A stretch of 64,000 nucleotides of DNA from RYN-230 sp963813975 (GTDB lineage: Bacteria > Actinomycetota > Actinomycetes > Streptosporangiales > Streptosporangiaceae). Shown piece by piece: positions 7,978-16,976 of the stretch. The DNA is taken from the NCBI GenBank assembly GCA_963813975.1, contig CAWFAP010000004.1, positions 434,001 to 498,000 on the forward strand, read 5' to 3'. Below the pieces are notes generated by a model. It was given only the letters and a program-made list of their open reading frames with translations, did not search any database and had not been told where the DNA came from. The stretch's first letter is position 1. Each line of letters starts with the position of its first letter. A program made the translations under genes and the position numbers.

Positions 7978-10041
7978 ATGGAGTCATTCGCGCGTGACGC
8001 CCTGCCCGGCCGGGTGGTGTTCGGCGTGGGCGCGGCGCGCACCGCGCTGGCGGACGAGGTCGCCCGGCTCGGGGCATCCCGGCTGCTGCTGATCGCCGCC
8101 GGGGGCGGGCAGTCACCCGCCCGGGACCTCGCCGCGCCACTGGCGGGCCGGATCGCCGGGACATTCACCGGGGTCCGGCCGCACGTGCCGGTCGGGGTCG
8201 CGGACGCGGCACGCAAGCAGGCCGCGGCGGTCGGCGCGGACGCGGTGCTCAGCGTGGGCGGGGGATCGGCCACCGGCACGGCCAAGGCCGTCGCACTGAC
8301 CACCGGGCTGCCGGTGATCGCGGTGCCCACCACCTACGCGGGCTCGGAAGTCACCCCGGTCTGGGGGCTGAGCGATGGGGAACGCAAGACGACCGGCGTG
8401 GACGCCCGGGTCCTGCCCCGGCTGGTGATCTACGATCCCGAGCTGACCGTGTCGCTGCCCGGGCCGCTCTCGGCGGCCAGCGGCCTCAACGCCATGGCGC
8501 ACTGCGTCGATGCGTTCTGGGCCCCGGGCCGCAACCCGGTCAGCACGCTGGCCGCTGCGGAAGCCATCAGGGTCCTGGCCGCGGCGCTGCCGGCGGTCAG
8601 CCGCGACGGAACCGACCTCAGCGCCCGGGGCGACGTGATGTACGGGGCGTACCTGGCCGGAACCGCGTTCGCGGTCACCGGATCCGGCCTGCATCACAAG
8701 ATCTGCCACGTCCTGGGCGGCCGGTACGGCCTGCCCCACGCGCAGACCCACGCGATCATGCTGCCCTACGTGCTGGCCTTCAACGCGCCGGGAGCGCCGG
8801 ACGCCGCCCGCCGGATCGCCCAGGCCCTGGCCAGTGCCGATCGGGCCAGTGCCGATCGGGCCGGCGCCGATCTCGCCAGCATGAGTGCGGGGGTGCCGGA
8901 CCCGGCCGCCGCGCTGCAGGCGCTCGCTGCCCGGCTCGGCCTGCCCCGCGGGCTGCGCGACATCGGGCTGCACGAGGAGCAGCTCGCCGAGGCGGCCCGG
9001 CTGATCGAGCCGGTGGTACCCGCGGACAACCCGGTCCCGGCCGGCGCCGGGGCGCTCCAGGCGCTGCTCCGGCACGCCTGGGCCGGGGACCCGGCGAGCA
9101 CCGTCGCGGGCTCTGTCCCGGCCGGCTCTGTCCTGGCCGGCCCCGGGCCGGACCGGGAGCAGAACGCCCGCGAGGAGGCGGTCACCGCCGAGGTCGTGGC
9201 CAGCTTCGGCGGCGCGGCTGCGCCGCGCTACCGGGAGATCATGCAGAGCCTGGTGCGGCACCTGCACGCGTTCGCCCGCGAGGTGCGGCTGACCGAGGCC
9301 GAGTGGGAGCAGGCCATCGGCTTTCTGACCCGGGCCGGGCACATCACCGATGACCGGCGGCAGGAGTTCATCTTGCTCTCGGACGTGCTAGGGCTGTCCA
9401 TGCTGACCGTGGCCATCAACGCCCCGGCGTCGGCGGGAGCCACCGAGTCGACGGTGGTCGGCCCGTTCTTCGTGGCTGGCGCGCCGGAGGTGCCGCTGGG
9501 CGGGGATATCGCCGGCGACGCAAAAGGACGTCCCTGCTACGTGTCCGGCACCGTCCGCGGCACTAAAGGCGAGCCGCTGCCGGGGGCCCGTATCGAGGTG
9601 TGGGAGTCCGACGAGGACGGCTTCTACGACGTGCAGTACCCCGACGGCCGGACCGGGGGACGCGGCTGGCTGCGCAGTGCGCCGGACGGCGGGTACCGGT
9701 TCTGGTCGGTGCGCCCGGCCCCTTATCCGATCCCTGATGACGGGCCGGTTGGTGACCTGCTCACCGCGGCGGCCCGCGGCCCGATGCGGCCCGCGCACCT
9801 GCACTTCAAGGTGGACACGCCCGGGTACCGCACGCTGATCACGCATATCTTCGTCGCGGGGGATCCCTACCTGGACCGGGACGCCGTCTTCGGCGTGAAG
9901 GACAGCCTCATCACCGACTTCGCCGAGCACCCGCCCGGCCCGGGCCCAGACGGCCGGCTCCTCGATGAGCCGTGGACCAGCGTCACATTCGATATCGTGC
10001 TCGCCCGACTGGCTTCCGCCCCACAGGTCCCGGGAGGCTAG
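7978..10041 (+). CDS. fused maleylacetate reductase - hydroxyquinol 1,2-dioxygenase
   Basis: One uninterrupted 687-residue frame holds two enzymes. Residues 1-365 are a maleylacetate reductase of the iron-type alcohol dehydrogenase fold (GGGSATGTAKA; PTTYAGSEVTP; GLNAMAHCVDAF; HHKICHVLGGRYGLPHAQTHA). Residues 400-687 are an intradiol dioxygenase of the hydroxyquinol type, with Fe(III) ligands Tyr550, Tyr583, His607 and His609 (RPAHLHF). Hydroxyquinol is cleaved to maleylacetate, which is then reduced to 3-oxoadipate, so the domains catalyse consecutive steps in reverse order along the chain. A GGAGG lies four bases ahead of the ATG. The linker has SADRA/SADRA and AGSVPAGSVLAG repeats. No resorcinol hydroxylase lies nearby. 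Confidence 0.88.
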   Translation: MESFARDALPGRVVFGVGAARTALADEVARLGASRLLLIAAGGGQSPARDLAAPLAGRIAGTFTGVRPHVPVGVADAARKQAAAVGADAVLSVGGGSATGTAKAVALTTGLPVIAVPTTYAGSEVTPVWGLSDGERKTTGVDARVLPRLVIYDPELTVSLPGPLSAASGLNAMAHCVDAFWAPGRNPVSTLAAAEAIRVLAAALPAVSRDGTDLSARGDVMYGAYLAGTAFAVTGSGLHHKICHVLGGRYGLPHAQTHAIMLPYVLAFNAPGAPDAARRIAQALASADRASADRAGADLASMSAGVPDPAAALQALAARLGLPRGLRDIGLHEEQLAEAARLIEPVVPADNPVPAGAGALQALLRHAWAGDPASTVAGSVPAGSVLAGPGPDREQNAREEAVTAEVVASFGGAAAPRYREIMQSLVRHLHAFAREVRLTEAEWEQAIGFLTRAGHITDDRRQEFILLSDVLGLSMLTVAINAPASAGATESTVVGPFFVAGAPEVPLGGDIAGDAKGRPCYVSGTVRGTKGEPLPGARIEVWESDEDGFYDVQYPDGRTGGRGWLRSAPDGGYRFWSVRPAPYPIPDDGPVGDLLTAAARGPMRPAHLHFKVDTPGYRTLITHIFVAGDPYLDRDAVFGVKDSLITDFAEHPPGPGPDGRLLDEPWTSVTFDIVLARLASAPQVPGG

Positions 10042-10156
10042 TACCCATCTGCCTGGTAACCGGCGGATTATCGTATGGACTCTGGGTACCAGGGCCAGCG
10101 GATGGCGGTGATGCCCGGGCCGCTCACCAAGGCGGATCATCAGGCGGGGAGGCTGT

Positions 10157-10838
10157 ATGCCGGCGCGGCACGCGATGCTGGTCATCACGCGGGCGGTTTT
10201 CGACCTGGTGGATATTCCCGGCCAGGAGCCGCTCGTGGTGGCCAAGGACAGTGGGGACGAGGCCGCGCGCCGGTGGTGGGACGAGCGGGTACGGGCGGTG
10301 GCCGCGGACGTGTTCGGGCGCAACAGCGCGGGCTGGGAACGCGAGCTCGCCGACTGGCAGGCCGGCACGGACGTCGCGGTGGGCAAGGAGCGCCTGCACG
10401 AGGGCGGCCCGCGGGTGGACGTGGCCCGGATCCGGTTCCCCGACGGCACCGAAACGGTGGTGGACCCGCAGAACGCCCATGACTACGTGGCCGAGGAGTT
10501 CCGGGCCCGCAAACCCCAGCCGACCGTTGCCGCGCAGTTCGCGGAGTGGCGCGAGGCCGTCCAGATCGCCGAGCTGCACACCTGGGTCGGGTGGCTGTTC
10601 AACGGGGCCGAGCAGGTGCCGGTGGACATCGGCCTGCCCGGCGTCCCAGTTCGGCTACCCGATCAGGGAGGTACTCGCCTGCCTCGACCGGCTGTCCCTG
10701 GATGGCTGGCAGATCGTGCACGTGTCCGAGGACCGGGACCGGGTCGGCTACCTGGACGGCCGGGCCGCCTACCCGGAGCCCGAGCTGGCCGAGCCGGGCA
10801 TCGGCACGGCCCGCTACCTGCTGGGCCGGCCAGGCTAA
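10157..10838 (+). pseudogene. frameshifted gene of unknown function (about 226 residues when repaired)
   Basis: From an ATG at 10157 with a GGGGAGG site, the frame encodes MPARHAMLVITRAVFDLVDI and continues plausibly to VPVDIGLPGV near 10645. The sensible continuation (FGYPIREVLACLDRLSLDGW, then QIVHVSEDRDRVGYLDGRA, ending LLGRPG at 10838) lies in the next frame. Removing one C from the CCC run at about 10645-10647 restores one reading, so either a sequencing error or a single-base insertion is likely. The two halves form a coherent acidic soluble protein that I cannot assign to a family. It follows the dioxygenase fusion by 115 bp and converges on the DUF2079 gene. Confidence 0.65.
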
Positions 10839-10894
10839 GGCGAGACCCGTACGTCCCCAGCCTGCTCGCCACGGCCCGGATCCACCGGGCACGC

Positions 10895-12862
10895 CTACGG
10901 CCGGAGGGTGAGGCGGGCCTGGTAGACGTCCACCGTGGCCCCGCCCGGGGTCCAGACCCGGACCTCGAGGCGCTGCGCCTTGGGGCCGCCGCCGAACGTT
11001 GCCTGAAACGGGCCCCAGCCGGCGTAGAGGGGAGCCGGGTAACCGGTGGTGGCGTCTACGGGCAGCGTGATGGTCTGGATTCCGTCCGTGCTGGGCAGGC
11101 TGCGGCGGACCAGCAGCACATCCCCGGTGTTGTTCCAGACTTCGACGTTGACGGGGCCACGGGCCTCCAGCCGCACGGACGCGTCGTACTGGCCCGGCCA
11201 GCGATTCCATTCCAGCCGGTCCGCGACATAGCCGGGCCGTCCCGTGGACGTGACATGCCAGCGCGACGACGGGCCGGCCAGCACGGCCCGCCCCGCGGCC
11301 CCCGGGGCGGTCCAGGCCGGCAGCGGCAGGGTTCCGCCCGGCACCCGGAGCCGGTGTACCCCCTGGGGCGGGTGCCACCGGAAGACCCACACCCCGTTGG
11401 TGTCGGCGACCAGCCTGGCGTGCATCGGCCCGGCCAGCTGACCAGCGAACACCATGGCACCCGCTGTCTTCTGGGTCTCGATGCCCACCCAGGGGGTGAA
11501 GACGAACCAGTCCTGGCCGGGCTGGATGGGCAGATGGCCGTTCAGCGGCCGCACATCGAGCCGGCTGGAGAACCGCCCGACCACCCCCTGGGAGGCGAAC
11601 ACCGCATCCGAGGCCGGGATGCGCGCCTCGATCGCGGCCAGGGTAGCGGCGGTCGTGCCCGGGACCCGCAGCCACTGGTGGGGCGTGCGCGGGGACCAGA
11701 CCACGGACCAGCCGATCGCCTGGGCGATCACCACGGCGGTGAGCAGCAGGCTCAGCCTGCGCCACCGCCGGCCGAGCCAGCCGAGGACCGCGACCGTGCC
11801 CACCGGAAGCAGGATGTAGATCGGGAGGCTCTGGAACAGCGGCTCGGAGAACAGGAACCCGCGGAACAGGTCGTTCGCGAGGATGACCACCAGCATGAGC
11901 GGCAGCAGCGGCAGGAAGGCCAGACCCAGCCCGCCCGAGGACGCCAGATTGGCCCACAGGTCCAGGCGCTTGGACCACAGCTTGGCCAGCACCGCGCCCG
12001 GATGAGTGGCCAGCCCCAGGGCCAGCTGGGGCATGGTGAGGGACCCGGTCGATCCGGGGGCCGCGAGGTAGGCGTACGCCTGCAGGCCGTGACCAGAGCC
12101 CAGGTTGCCGTGGATGACCGAGATGAACAGCACCGCGAACACGCCCAGGAACGCCATCACGGCCCCGCGCCAGCGAGACTTCCCTCGGGCGGTGATCAGG
12201 ACGCCCAGACCGAGCCCGAAGACGTAGGTGCCGGCCACGTCGCCGCAGGCCAGCAGCGGCAGTACCCAGACCCAGGCCCGGCGGCGGTCGTTCCACAGAT
12301 CCCGGGCCAGCAGGGCGATGAACAGCACAGCCAGGCATTCCGCGTGAAAATCGAAAGAGACCGACCACCAGGACCACGGGTTGACCGTGAGGAGGACCAG
12401 CCCGGCGATGGCCAGCCAGCGCGCGTCCCGTCCCGGCCGGTACCGCTCAGCCAGCTGGCACAGCCACAGGAACGCCACCAGTTCGGCGCCGACCACGCCG
12501 ATGTCCTGCATCCAGAGCAGCTGCACGCCACTGGGGAAGATCCAGTACGTCAGGGCCAGGGGCCACATGATGAACTCGGCGTGGTTCTGCCAGAAGGTGA
12601 AGTTGCCGACCGTGTCGTACGGGTTCAGGTGGCCGTGCGCGATCAGGTACCAGGCCTGCTGGTATTGCGCGAAGTCGGGGGTGAGCGAGAAGTGCCGGTA
12701 GAGCAGTACGCTCCACCACCCGAAGCAGGCCAGCTTCAGCCCCAGGACCAGGAAACCGATCCGGCGCACGGCGCGCAGCACCGGGCGCGGCACGCTGTGG
12801 GCGCCCCCGCCCCGGGCCGGCGCCGGCGCGGTGACGGTCCCGGCCGGGGTCGCGTCACTCAT
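10895..12862 (-). CDS. DUF2079 polytopic membrane protein
   Basis: 655 residues from an ATG at 12862. After a short basic N-terminus come about ten hydrophobic segments, beginning IGFLVLGLKLACFGWWSVLL. The FSLTPDFAQYQQAWYLIAHG and PYDTVGNFTFWQNHAEFIMW motifs are characteristic of DUF2079, a GT-C-like glycosyltransferase-related family. A soluble beta-rich C-terminal domain of about 190 residues follows (SRWHVTSTGRPGYVADRLEW region), probably extracellular. It might move a lipid-linked sugar in the envelope, but no substrate can be named. It converges with the frameshifted gene and has an AT-rich upstream region. Confidence 0.8.
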   Translation of the reverse strand: MSDATPAGTVTAPAPARGGGAHSVPRPVLRAVRRIGFLVLGLKLACFGWWSVLLYRHFSLTPDFAQYQQAWYLIAHGHLNPYDTVGNFTFWQNHAEFIMWPLALTYWIFPSGVQLLWMQDIGVVGAELVAFLWLCQLAERYRPGRDARWLAIAGLVLLTVNPWSWWSVSFDFHAECLAVLFIALLARDLWNDRRRAWVWVLPLLACGDVAGTYVFGLGLGVLITARGKSRWRGAVMAFLGVFAVLFISVIHGNLGSGHGLQAYAYLAAPGSTGSLTMPQLALGLATHPGAVLAKLWSKRLDLWANLASSGGLGLAFLPLLPLMLVVILANDLFRGFLFSEPLFQSLPIYILLPVGTVAVLGWLGRRWRRLSLLLTAVVIAQAIGWSVVWSPRTPHQWLRVPGTTAATLAAIEARIPASDAVFASQGVVGRFSSRLDVRPLNGHLPIQPGQDWFVFTPWVGIETQKTAGAMVFAGQLAGPMHARLVADTNGVWVFRWHPPQGVHRLRVPGGTLPLPAWTAPGAAGRAVLAGPSSRWHVTSTGRPGYVADRLEWNRWPGQYDASVRLEARGPVNVEVWNNTGDVLLVRRSLPSTDGIQTITLPVDATTGYPAPLYAGWGPFQATFGGGPKAQRLEVRVWTPGGATVDVYQARLTLRP

Positions 12863-13289
12863 GGCCAGATCCGCAGCCGGGCCAGTCGATGATCGTTGCG
12901 CCCTCGCGCGGACCGGGGTTGCTGCGGCATGACGATCTCCGTTTGACGTAGCGCAGGTGGCCCAGCGCGAGACGTAATGTGGCTACAAAGAGTGACTATT
13001 AAGAACTCTAAGTAATCATAAACGGACCGCATCATAACATCGCACCGTCCAGGCCGTCGGCGGCCATCCGGTGTCGCGCGTATCGCCATTGTGTCCGGCG
13101 CGTTAATTAACCCACACCATGGCTTTTGCCGGAATTACGCACTGCGCGCGGGCGAGTGGCTAGCCGGGGTGCCGCGCCCGCTGACGGCGCCCTTTCCCCG
13201 GCGGGATCTTCCCTTTCATGGTCGCCTTATGAGCGATAGGCAGAGGCATTCAACACCGTGGTCCCCGGTAACCGTCCTGGCCGGCGAGG
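12863..13289. other. AT-rich intergenic region upstream of the DUF2079 gene
   Basis: No convincing gene. The segment 12975-13045 is unusually AT-rich and probably carries the DUF2079 promoter. It includes a 5-bp dyad AGAGT/ACTCT around GACTATTAAGA. A 10-bp palindrome GTTAATTAAC lies at 13102-13111. The open frame over 13091-13660 reads into the antisense of the TPR gene and is not supported. Confidence 0.5.
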
Positions 13290-15479
13290 TCAGCTTCCGG
13301 CGAGGTTGGTCAGGCTCTCCCGCACGGCCACCGTCAGCGGGTCGCCGGGCGGGAGGACCCGCTCACACCGGGACACGGTGTCCCGGAGCAGGGTCAGCGC
13401 GTCGGTCAGCCGGCCCACGGAGTAGTAGGCACTGGCCAGGTTGGCGCAGCGGGCCAGGGTGTCAGCATGGTCGGGGCCGAGGACGTGCTGGTAGCTGTCG
13501 CACGTCTGCTCGTAGAGCTGGACGGCGGAGGCCATCTTGCCCGCCGAATGGTAGGCGGAGCCGAGGTTGCCGCGCGCCGCGATCGTATCCAGGTGATCTG
13601 GGCCGAGGATCCGTTCCCGGTCCGCGAGCACCGTCTTGTAATGCGAGGTCGCGTCCTTGAGGCGGCCATCGGCCAGGTAGGTGTCGGCTAGCTTCTCCCG
13701 CGTGGTCAGCGTGTCCGGATGCCGGGCGCCCTGGACCCGTTCCCGGTCGTTCAGCGTCCGCCGGTAGAGCGGGATCGCATCGGACAGGCGGCCTGCGCCC
13801 CGGTACGCGGCCGCGAGTTCCTCACGGGCGATGAGCGTATCGGGATGGCTGGGGCCCAGGACCCGGTCGTAGTCGCCGACCGCGCCGTTCAGCACGGTCA
13901 CGGCCTCGGCGGACTGGCCGGCGGCCATCAGGGCGTGGCCCAGGTCCCGCCGGGCCGCGACGGTGCCGGGATGGTCCGGGCCCAGCGCCCTGACCCGGTC
14001 GGCGAGCACCCGCTGGAACCAGGCGACCGCCTCGGCGGCCTGGCCGGCCGCGAGGTACGCGTCGGCCAGCCGTTCGTCGATCATCCTGGTATCCGGGTGG
14101 CCGGGCCCGAGGATGGCCTCGCTCGCCGCGGCGAGCTCACGCCAGTACCCGACGGCCGGGCCCGCCAGCCGGGCCCGGCCCAGGCTCTGCCCGGCCCGCA
14201 TCAGCAGCGGGTGGCAGCCGCCCGCCAGCAGCAGGTTCCCGGCGTGCTGCTGCAGGCTGGCGGTGCAGGACCGGAGCATCGCACCGAGCCAGGGCGGCTC
14301 GTCCGCGGGCCACACCTCGACCAGCGCGTCGGCCGCCGCCCGCACGGCCCGGTCACGCATGACGTCCGGCATCACCGCGCGGATGGCGGCCTGGATCACC
14401 GGGCTCATCCGGACGGCCGGCGGGGACGCGGCCCGGTCGAGGGCCAGCAGCGCTGTCCGCTCCAGGACGGGCAGGGTGCTCCAGGCCAGCTCGCGGGCGG
14501 CCGCAGCCGAGCCGCTGTCCGCGGACAGGTAGGCACCGGCGGCGGGGGAGGTGAACGCGGTGGCGGGCATCCCGTGGCCATCCATCACGGCGGCCAGGGC
14601 CAGCACCGGCTGGGCCGCGCCCCCCGGGGCCAGGCGGTCGGCCTGCTCGACGGAGAACAGCCAGCTGACCGCGGCGGCGGGCGGCTTGCTTCCCGCGGTC
14701 GTCGCCAGCTGATCCCGCCGGGCGGTGAAATAGCCCTGGTAGTCGCGGCAGGACAGCGACGATGTGGCGATGACGCCGCTGGCCTGCGCCAGCGCCATCG
14801 GCTCGCAGCCGAGGTCCTCGGCCAGGTCGATCGCCCCGAGCCGCTGGTCCGGGTCGGCGGTCAGGCGGCCCATCAGGTAGCTCAGCGCTTCCCGTGAGCT
14901 GAACGCGCCGACCGGGAGGACGAGCGCCCGGGGCTCGGTGGGCAGGACGGCCGGGCTGGTGGCCGTGATCAGGACCTGCCCGGACGGGCCGGCGGGCCAC
15001 AGCCCGGTCAGGTCGGCCGGCCCGGACAAGTCGTCGAGCACCACCAGCCAGCGCCGCCGGGTCTCGCCGAGCCAGCTCACGAGGCGCGCGGCGACGGCCT
15101 CGGCATCGGCACTGGGATCGGTGCCCAGCGCGGCCTCCGCGGCTTCCGCGTACACGGCCAGCACCGCGGCCCGGCTGGTGGCGGGCACCCAGACCAGCAG
15201 GTCAACCTCACGCGACCGCCAGAGCGATTCGGCGAAGAACGCCGCGAGCTGGGTCTTGCCGCACGATCCCAGCCAGTCCCGCGTTCCCGCCCCGGCGCCG
15301 CGGCCTGGCACCAGCACCACCGCGGTGCCCGGGACCAGCGCGGCGCCCAGCCGGGGAGCGCTCTCCGGCCTGGTACTGAACCCGTCCGCGAGCGGGGGCA
15401 CCGCCCCCGAGCGGACAGGCCAGTGTGCCTGACCGTCCGGTGACTCCACCGGCCCGTCCGCCGGTACCTGGCTGATCAA
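13290..15479 (-). CDS. NB-ARC-like P-loop protein with C-terminal TPR array
   Basis: 729 residues. A P-loop-like GSCGKTQ (71-77) and Walker B LVVLDD (145-150) sit in an NB-ARC/STAND-type ATPase region (to about 330). The Walker A is degenerate: DWLGSCGKT replaces GxxGxGKT. A helical region leads to six clear 42-residue TPRs of the kinesin-light-chain type, each with a GPxHPDT-like start (about 450-710), plus a half repeat. STAND proteins act as signal-switched scaffolds in signalling or defence. The only in-frame initiator after the upstream stop is a TTG at 15479, 8 bases after AGGGG; GTG at codon 12 is an alternative. It starts 75 bp after the conservon GTPase gene on the same strand, which suggests one operon. 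Confidence 0.82.
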   Translation of the reverse strand: MISQVPADGPVESPDGQAHWPVRSGAVPPLADGFSTRPESAPRLGAALVPGTAVVLVPGRGAGAGTRDWLGSCGKTQLAAFFAESLWRSREVDLLVWVPATSRAAVLAVYAEAAEAALGTDPSADAEAVAARLVSWLGETRRRWLVVLDDLSGPADLTGLWPAGPSGQVLITATSPAVLPTEPRALVLPVGAFSSREALSYLMGRLTADPDQRLGAIDLAEDLGCEPMALAQASGVIATSSLSCRDYQGYFTARRDQLATTAGSKPPAAAVSWLFSVEQADRLAPGGAAQPVLALAAVMDGHGMPATAFTSPAAGAYLSADSGSAAAARELAWSTLPVLERTALLALDRAASPPAVRMSPVIQAAIRAVMPDVMRDRAVRAAADALVEVWPADEPPWLGAMLRSCTASLQQHAGNLLLAGGCHPLLMRAGQSLGRARLAGPAVGYWRELAAASEAILGPGHPDTRMIDERLADAYLAAGQAAEAVAWFQRVLADRVRALGPDHPGTVAARRDLGHALMAAGQSAEAVTVLNGAVGDYDRVLGPSHPDTLIAREELAAAYRGAGRLSDAIPLYRRTLNDRERVQGARHPDTLTTREKLADTYLADGRLKDATSHYKTVLADRERILGPDHLDTIAARGNLGSAYHSAGKMASAVQLYEQTCDSYQHVLGPDHADTLARCANLASAYYSVGRLTDALTLLRDTVSRCERVLPPGDPLTVAVRESLTNLAGS

Positions 15480-15553
15480 CCCGCTACCCCTGCTCCGCGG
15501 CCTGCCCGGCCGCTAGACGCGATCCTCTGTGATATCACTGCGGCCCGCAACGC

Positions 15554-16180
15554 CTACACCAATGGCGGGGCCGCGGGAGCCGGCCGCGTCCCGGGGCTCT
15601 CGCCGGGCATGCTGGCCAGCACGTGCTCCACCAGCGTGACCAGGACGCCCTTGACCGAGTCCGGCTCGCGGGCGTCGCAGAGCACGACCGGGACCCGGGG
15701 TCCGAGCTCGAGCGCGGCCTGAACCTCGGCGGGGTCGTAGCGGTGCGCCCCGTCGAAGCAGTTGATGGCGACGACGAACGCCAGGCCCCGCTTCTCGAAG
15801 TAGTCGATGGACGCAAAGCAGTCCGCCAGCCGGCGGGTGTCCGCCAGCACCACCGCGCCGAGCGCCCCGTAGGAGAGGTCGTCCCACATGAACCAGAAGC
15901 GCTCCTGGCCGGGTGTGCCGAAGAGGTAGAGCACCCGGCGGCTACCGAGCGTGATGCGGCCGAAGTCCATGGCGACGGTGGTCGTGGTCTTGTTCTCCAC
16001 ACCCTGTAGGTCGTCATGGTCCACGCTCACGCTGGAGAGGACTTCCTCGGTGCGCAGCGGCCGGACCTCGCTGATCGAGCTGACGAGCGTGGTTTTCCCC
16101 ACGCCGAAACCGCCCGCGATGAGGATCTTGAACGCCGCGAGCGGACCCTCCGCGCCGGGGTCAGAGAGCCCGGAGCCCAT
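15554..16180 (-). CDS. cvnD: conservon small GTPase (CvnD type)
   Basis: 208 residues. The G1 loop GGFGVGKTT (23-31), the TTTTVAMDFG switch region, and the FGTPGQERF G3-like motif mark the MglA/Arf-like GTPase of actinomycete conservons. The NKxD-type region reads AINCFDGA, which lacks the canonical NKxD, as in other CvnD proteins. The gene overlaps the DUF742 gene by 20 bp. It probably receives the output of the membrane sensor-like kinase and roadblock module, at the inner membrane face. The ATG at 16180 begins MGSGLSDPGAEGP. Confidence 0.9.
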   Translation of the reverse strand: MGSGLSDPGAEGPLAAFKILIAGGFGVGKTTLVSSISEVRPLRTEEVLSSVSVDHDDLQGVENKTTTTVAMDFGRITLGSRRVLYLFGTPGQERFWFMWDDLSYGALGAVVLADTRRLADCFASIDYFEKRGLAFVVAINCFDGAHRYDPAEVQAALELGPRVPVVLCDAREPDSVKGVLVTLVEHVLASMPGESPGTRPAPAAPPLV

Positions 16181-16541
16181 GCAGCACCTCCCGCAGCAGC
16201 TGGGCGCTGGGCTGCTCGCCGGCCGCGCGGCCGGGCAGCACCCTGATCCGGCCTTCCTGGATGAGGTCGGCGAGCAGCACCCGGACCACGCCGACCGGCA
16301 GCCCGGTGTCCGAGGCGACGTCAGCCAGGGTGGCCGGCCGGTGGCACAGCTTGAGGATCTGCCGGTGCTCGGGGCTGAGCGCGAGCTGGTCATCGGGATC
16401 CGCCGGGCGGCCAGTGTCCACGATGATCGCGATCAGGTCCAGCACCTCGCCGTCAGCCGGCTCGGTCCGGCCGCCGGTCAGCGCGTAGGGGCGCACCACT
16501 GGGTCCGAGTCCCGGTCAACCCACTTGCCGCCCGCACCCAT
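16161..16541 (-). CDS. cvnC: DUF742 protein (CvnC type)
   Basis: 126 residues with the DUF742 signature: VVRPYALTGGRT near the N-terminus, then a winged-helix-like core (ILKLCHRPATLADVASDTGL, PVGVVRVLLADLIQEGRIRV) and the ending LLREVLHGLRAL. Third gene of the conservon. Its end overlaps the GTPase start by 20 bp and it begins 6 bp after the roadblock stop, consistent with translational coupling. In conservons this protein binds the other members in a membrane-associated complex resembling G-protein signalling. Confidence 0.92.
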   Translation of the reverse strand: MGAGGKWVDRDSDPVVRPYALTGGRTEPADGEVLDLIAIIVDTGRPADPDDQLALSPEHRQILKLCHRPATLADVASDTGLPVGVVRVLLADLIQEGRIRVLPGRAAGEQPSAQLLREVLHGLRAL

Positions 16542-16547
16542 CGGGGT

Positions 16548-16976
16548 TCAGTCCACCGTGATCTGGCTGGCCGGGAACCGGGGGCGGGCGGCCAGGTGCG
16601 GCCCGGCCCGCTTCACGAGCAGCGCCATCTCGTAGGCGACCAGGCCGGCGTCGGCGCTCGCTGGGCAGAGGACCGCCAGGCAGCTGCCGTGACCAGCAGC
16701 GGTGATGAACAGCAGCGCCTGCTCCAGCTCGATAATGGTCTGGCGCACCTCGCCGACCCCGAAGTGCTGGCCCGCGCCGCTGGCCAGGCTCTGCACCCCG
16801 GCCGCGAGCGCGGATAGCCGCTCGGCCTCATCCCGGCGCAGGCCGGTGGACGACGCGATGGCCAGCCCGTCCCGGGACAGGATGACGGCCTTCCGGAAGT
16901 GCTCGACGCGGCTGGCGAGGTCGTCGAGCAGCCACCCCAGGTCCTGGCCAGCCCCGGGAACCCCCTGCTCATCCAT
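16548..16976 (-). CDS. cvnB: roadblock/LC7 domain protein (CvnB type)
   Basis: 142 residues beginning MDEQGVPGAGQDLGWLLDDL. The roadblock fold is recognisable by the VILSRDGLAIASS strand, the AERLSALAAGVQSLASGA helix and the LLFITAAGHGSCLAVL strand pair. Roadblock proteins regulate Ras-like GTPases such as the one encoded two genes on. The ATG overlaps the kinase stop as TGATG. A GTG one codon upstream is the alternative start. A GAGGAG site lies six bases ahead of the ATG. Confidence 0.92.
   Translation of the reverse strand: MDEQGVPGAGQDLGWLLDDLASRVEHFRKAVILSRDGLAIASSTGLRRDEAERLSALAAGVQSLASGAGQHFGVGEVRQTIIELEQALLFITAAGHGSCLAVLCPASADAGLVAYEMALLVKRAGPHLAARPRFPASQITVD

Noticed and set aside
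7461..8333. Upstream extension of the SPFH frame to 8333
   Set aside because: The extension crosses a promoter and a divergent gene and is low-complexity; the ATG at 7460 has a near-perfect ribosome site.
8829..8860. CRISPR-like or mobile-element repeats in the fusion gene
   Set aside because: Only two short in-frame repeats within coding sequence, better explained by slippage; no spacers, integrase or transposase in the window.
10839..12892. Very long plus-strand open frame running from 10157 to 12892
   Set aside because: Beyond about 10650 it is antisense to the DUF2079 gene, with a His/Gln/Arg/Gly-rich composition typical of shadow frames in high-GC DNA.
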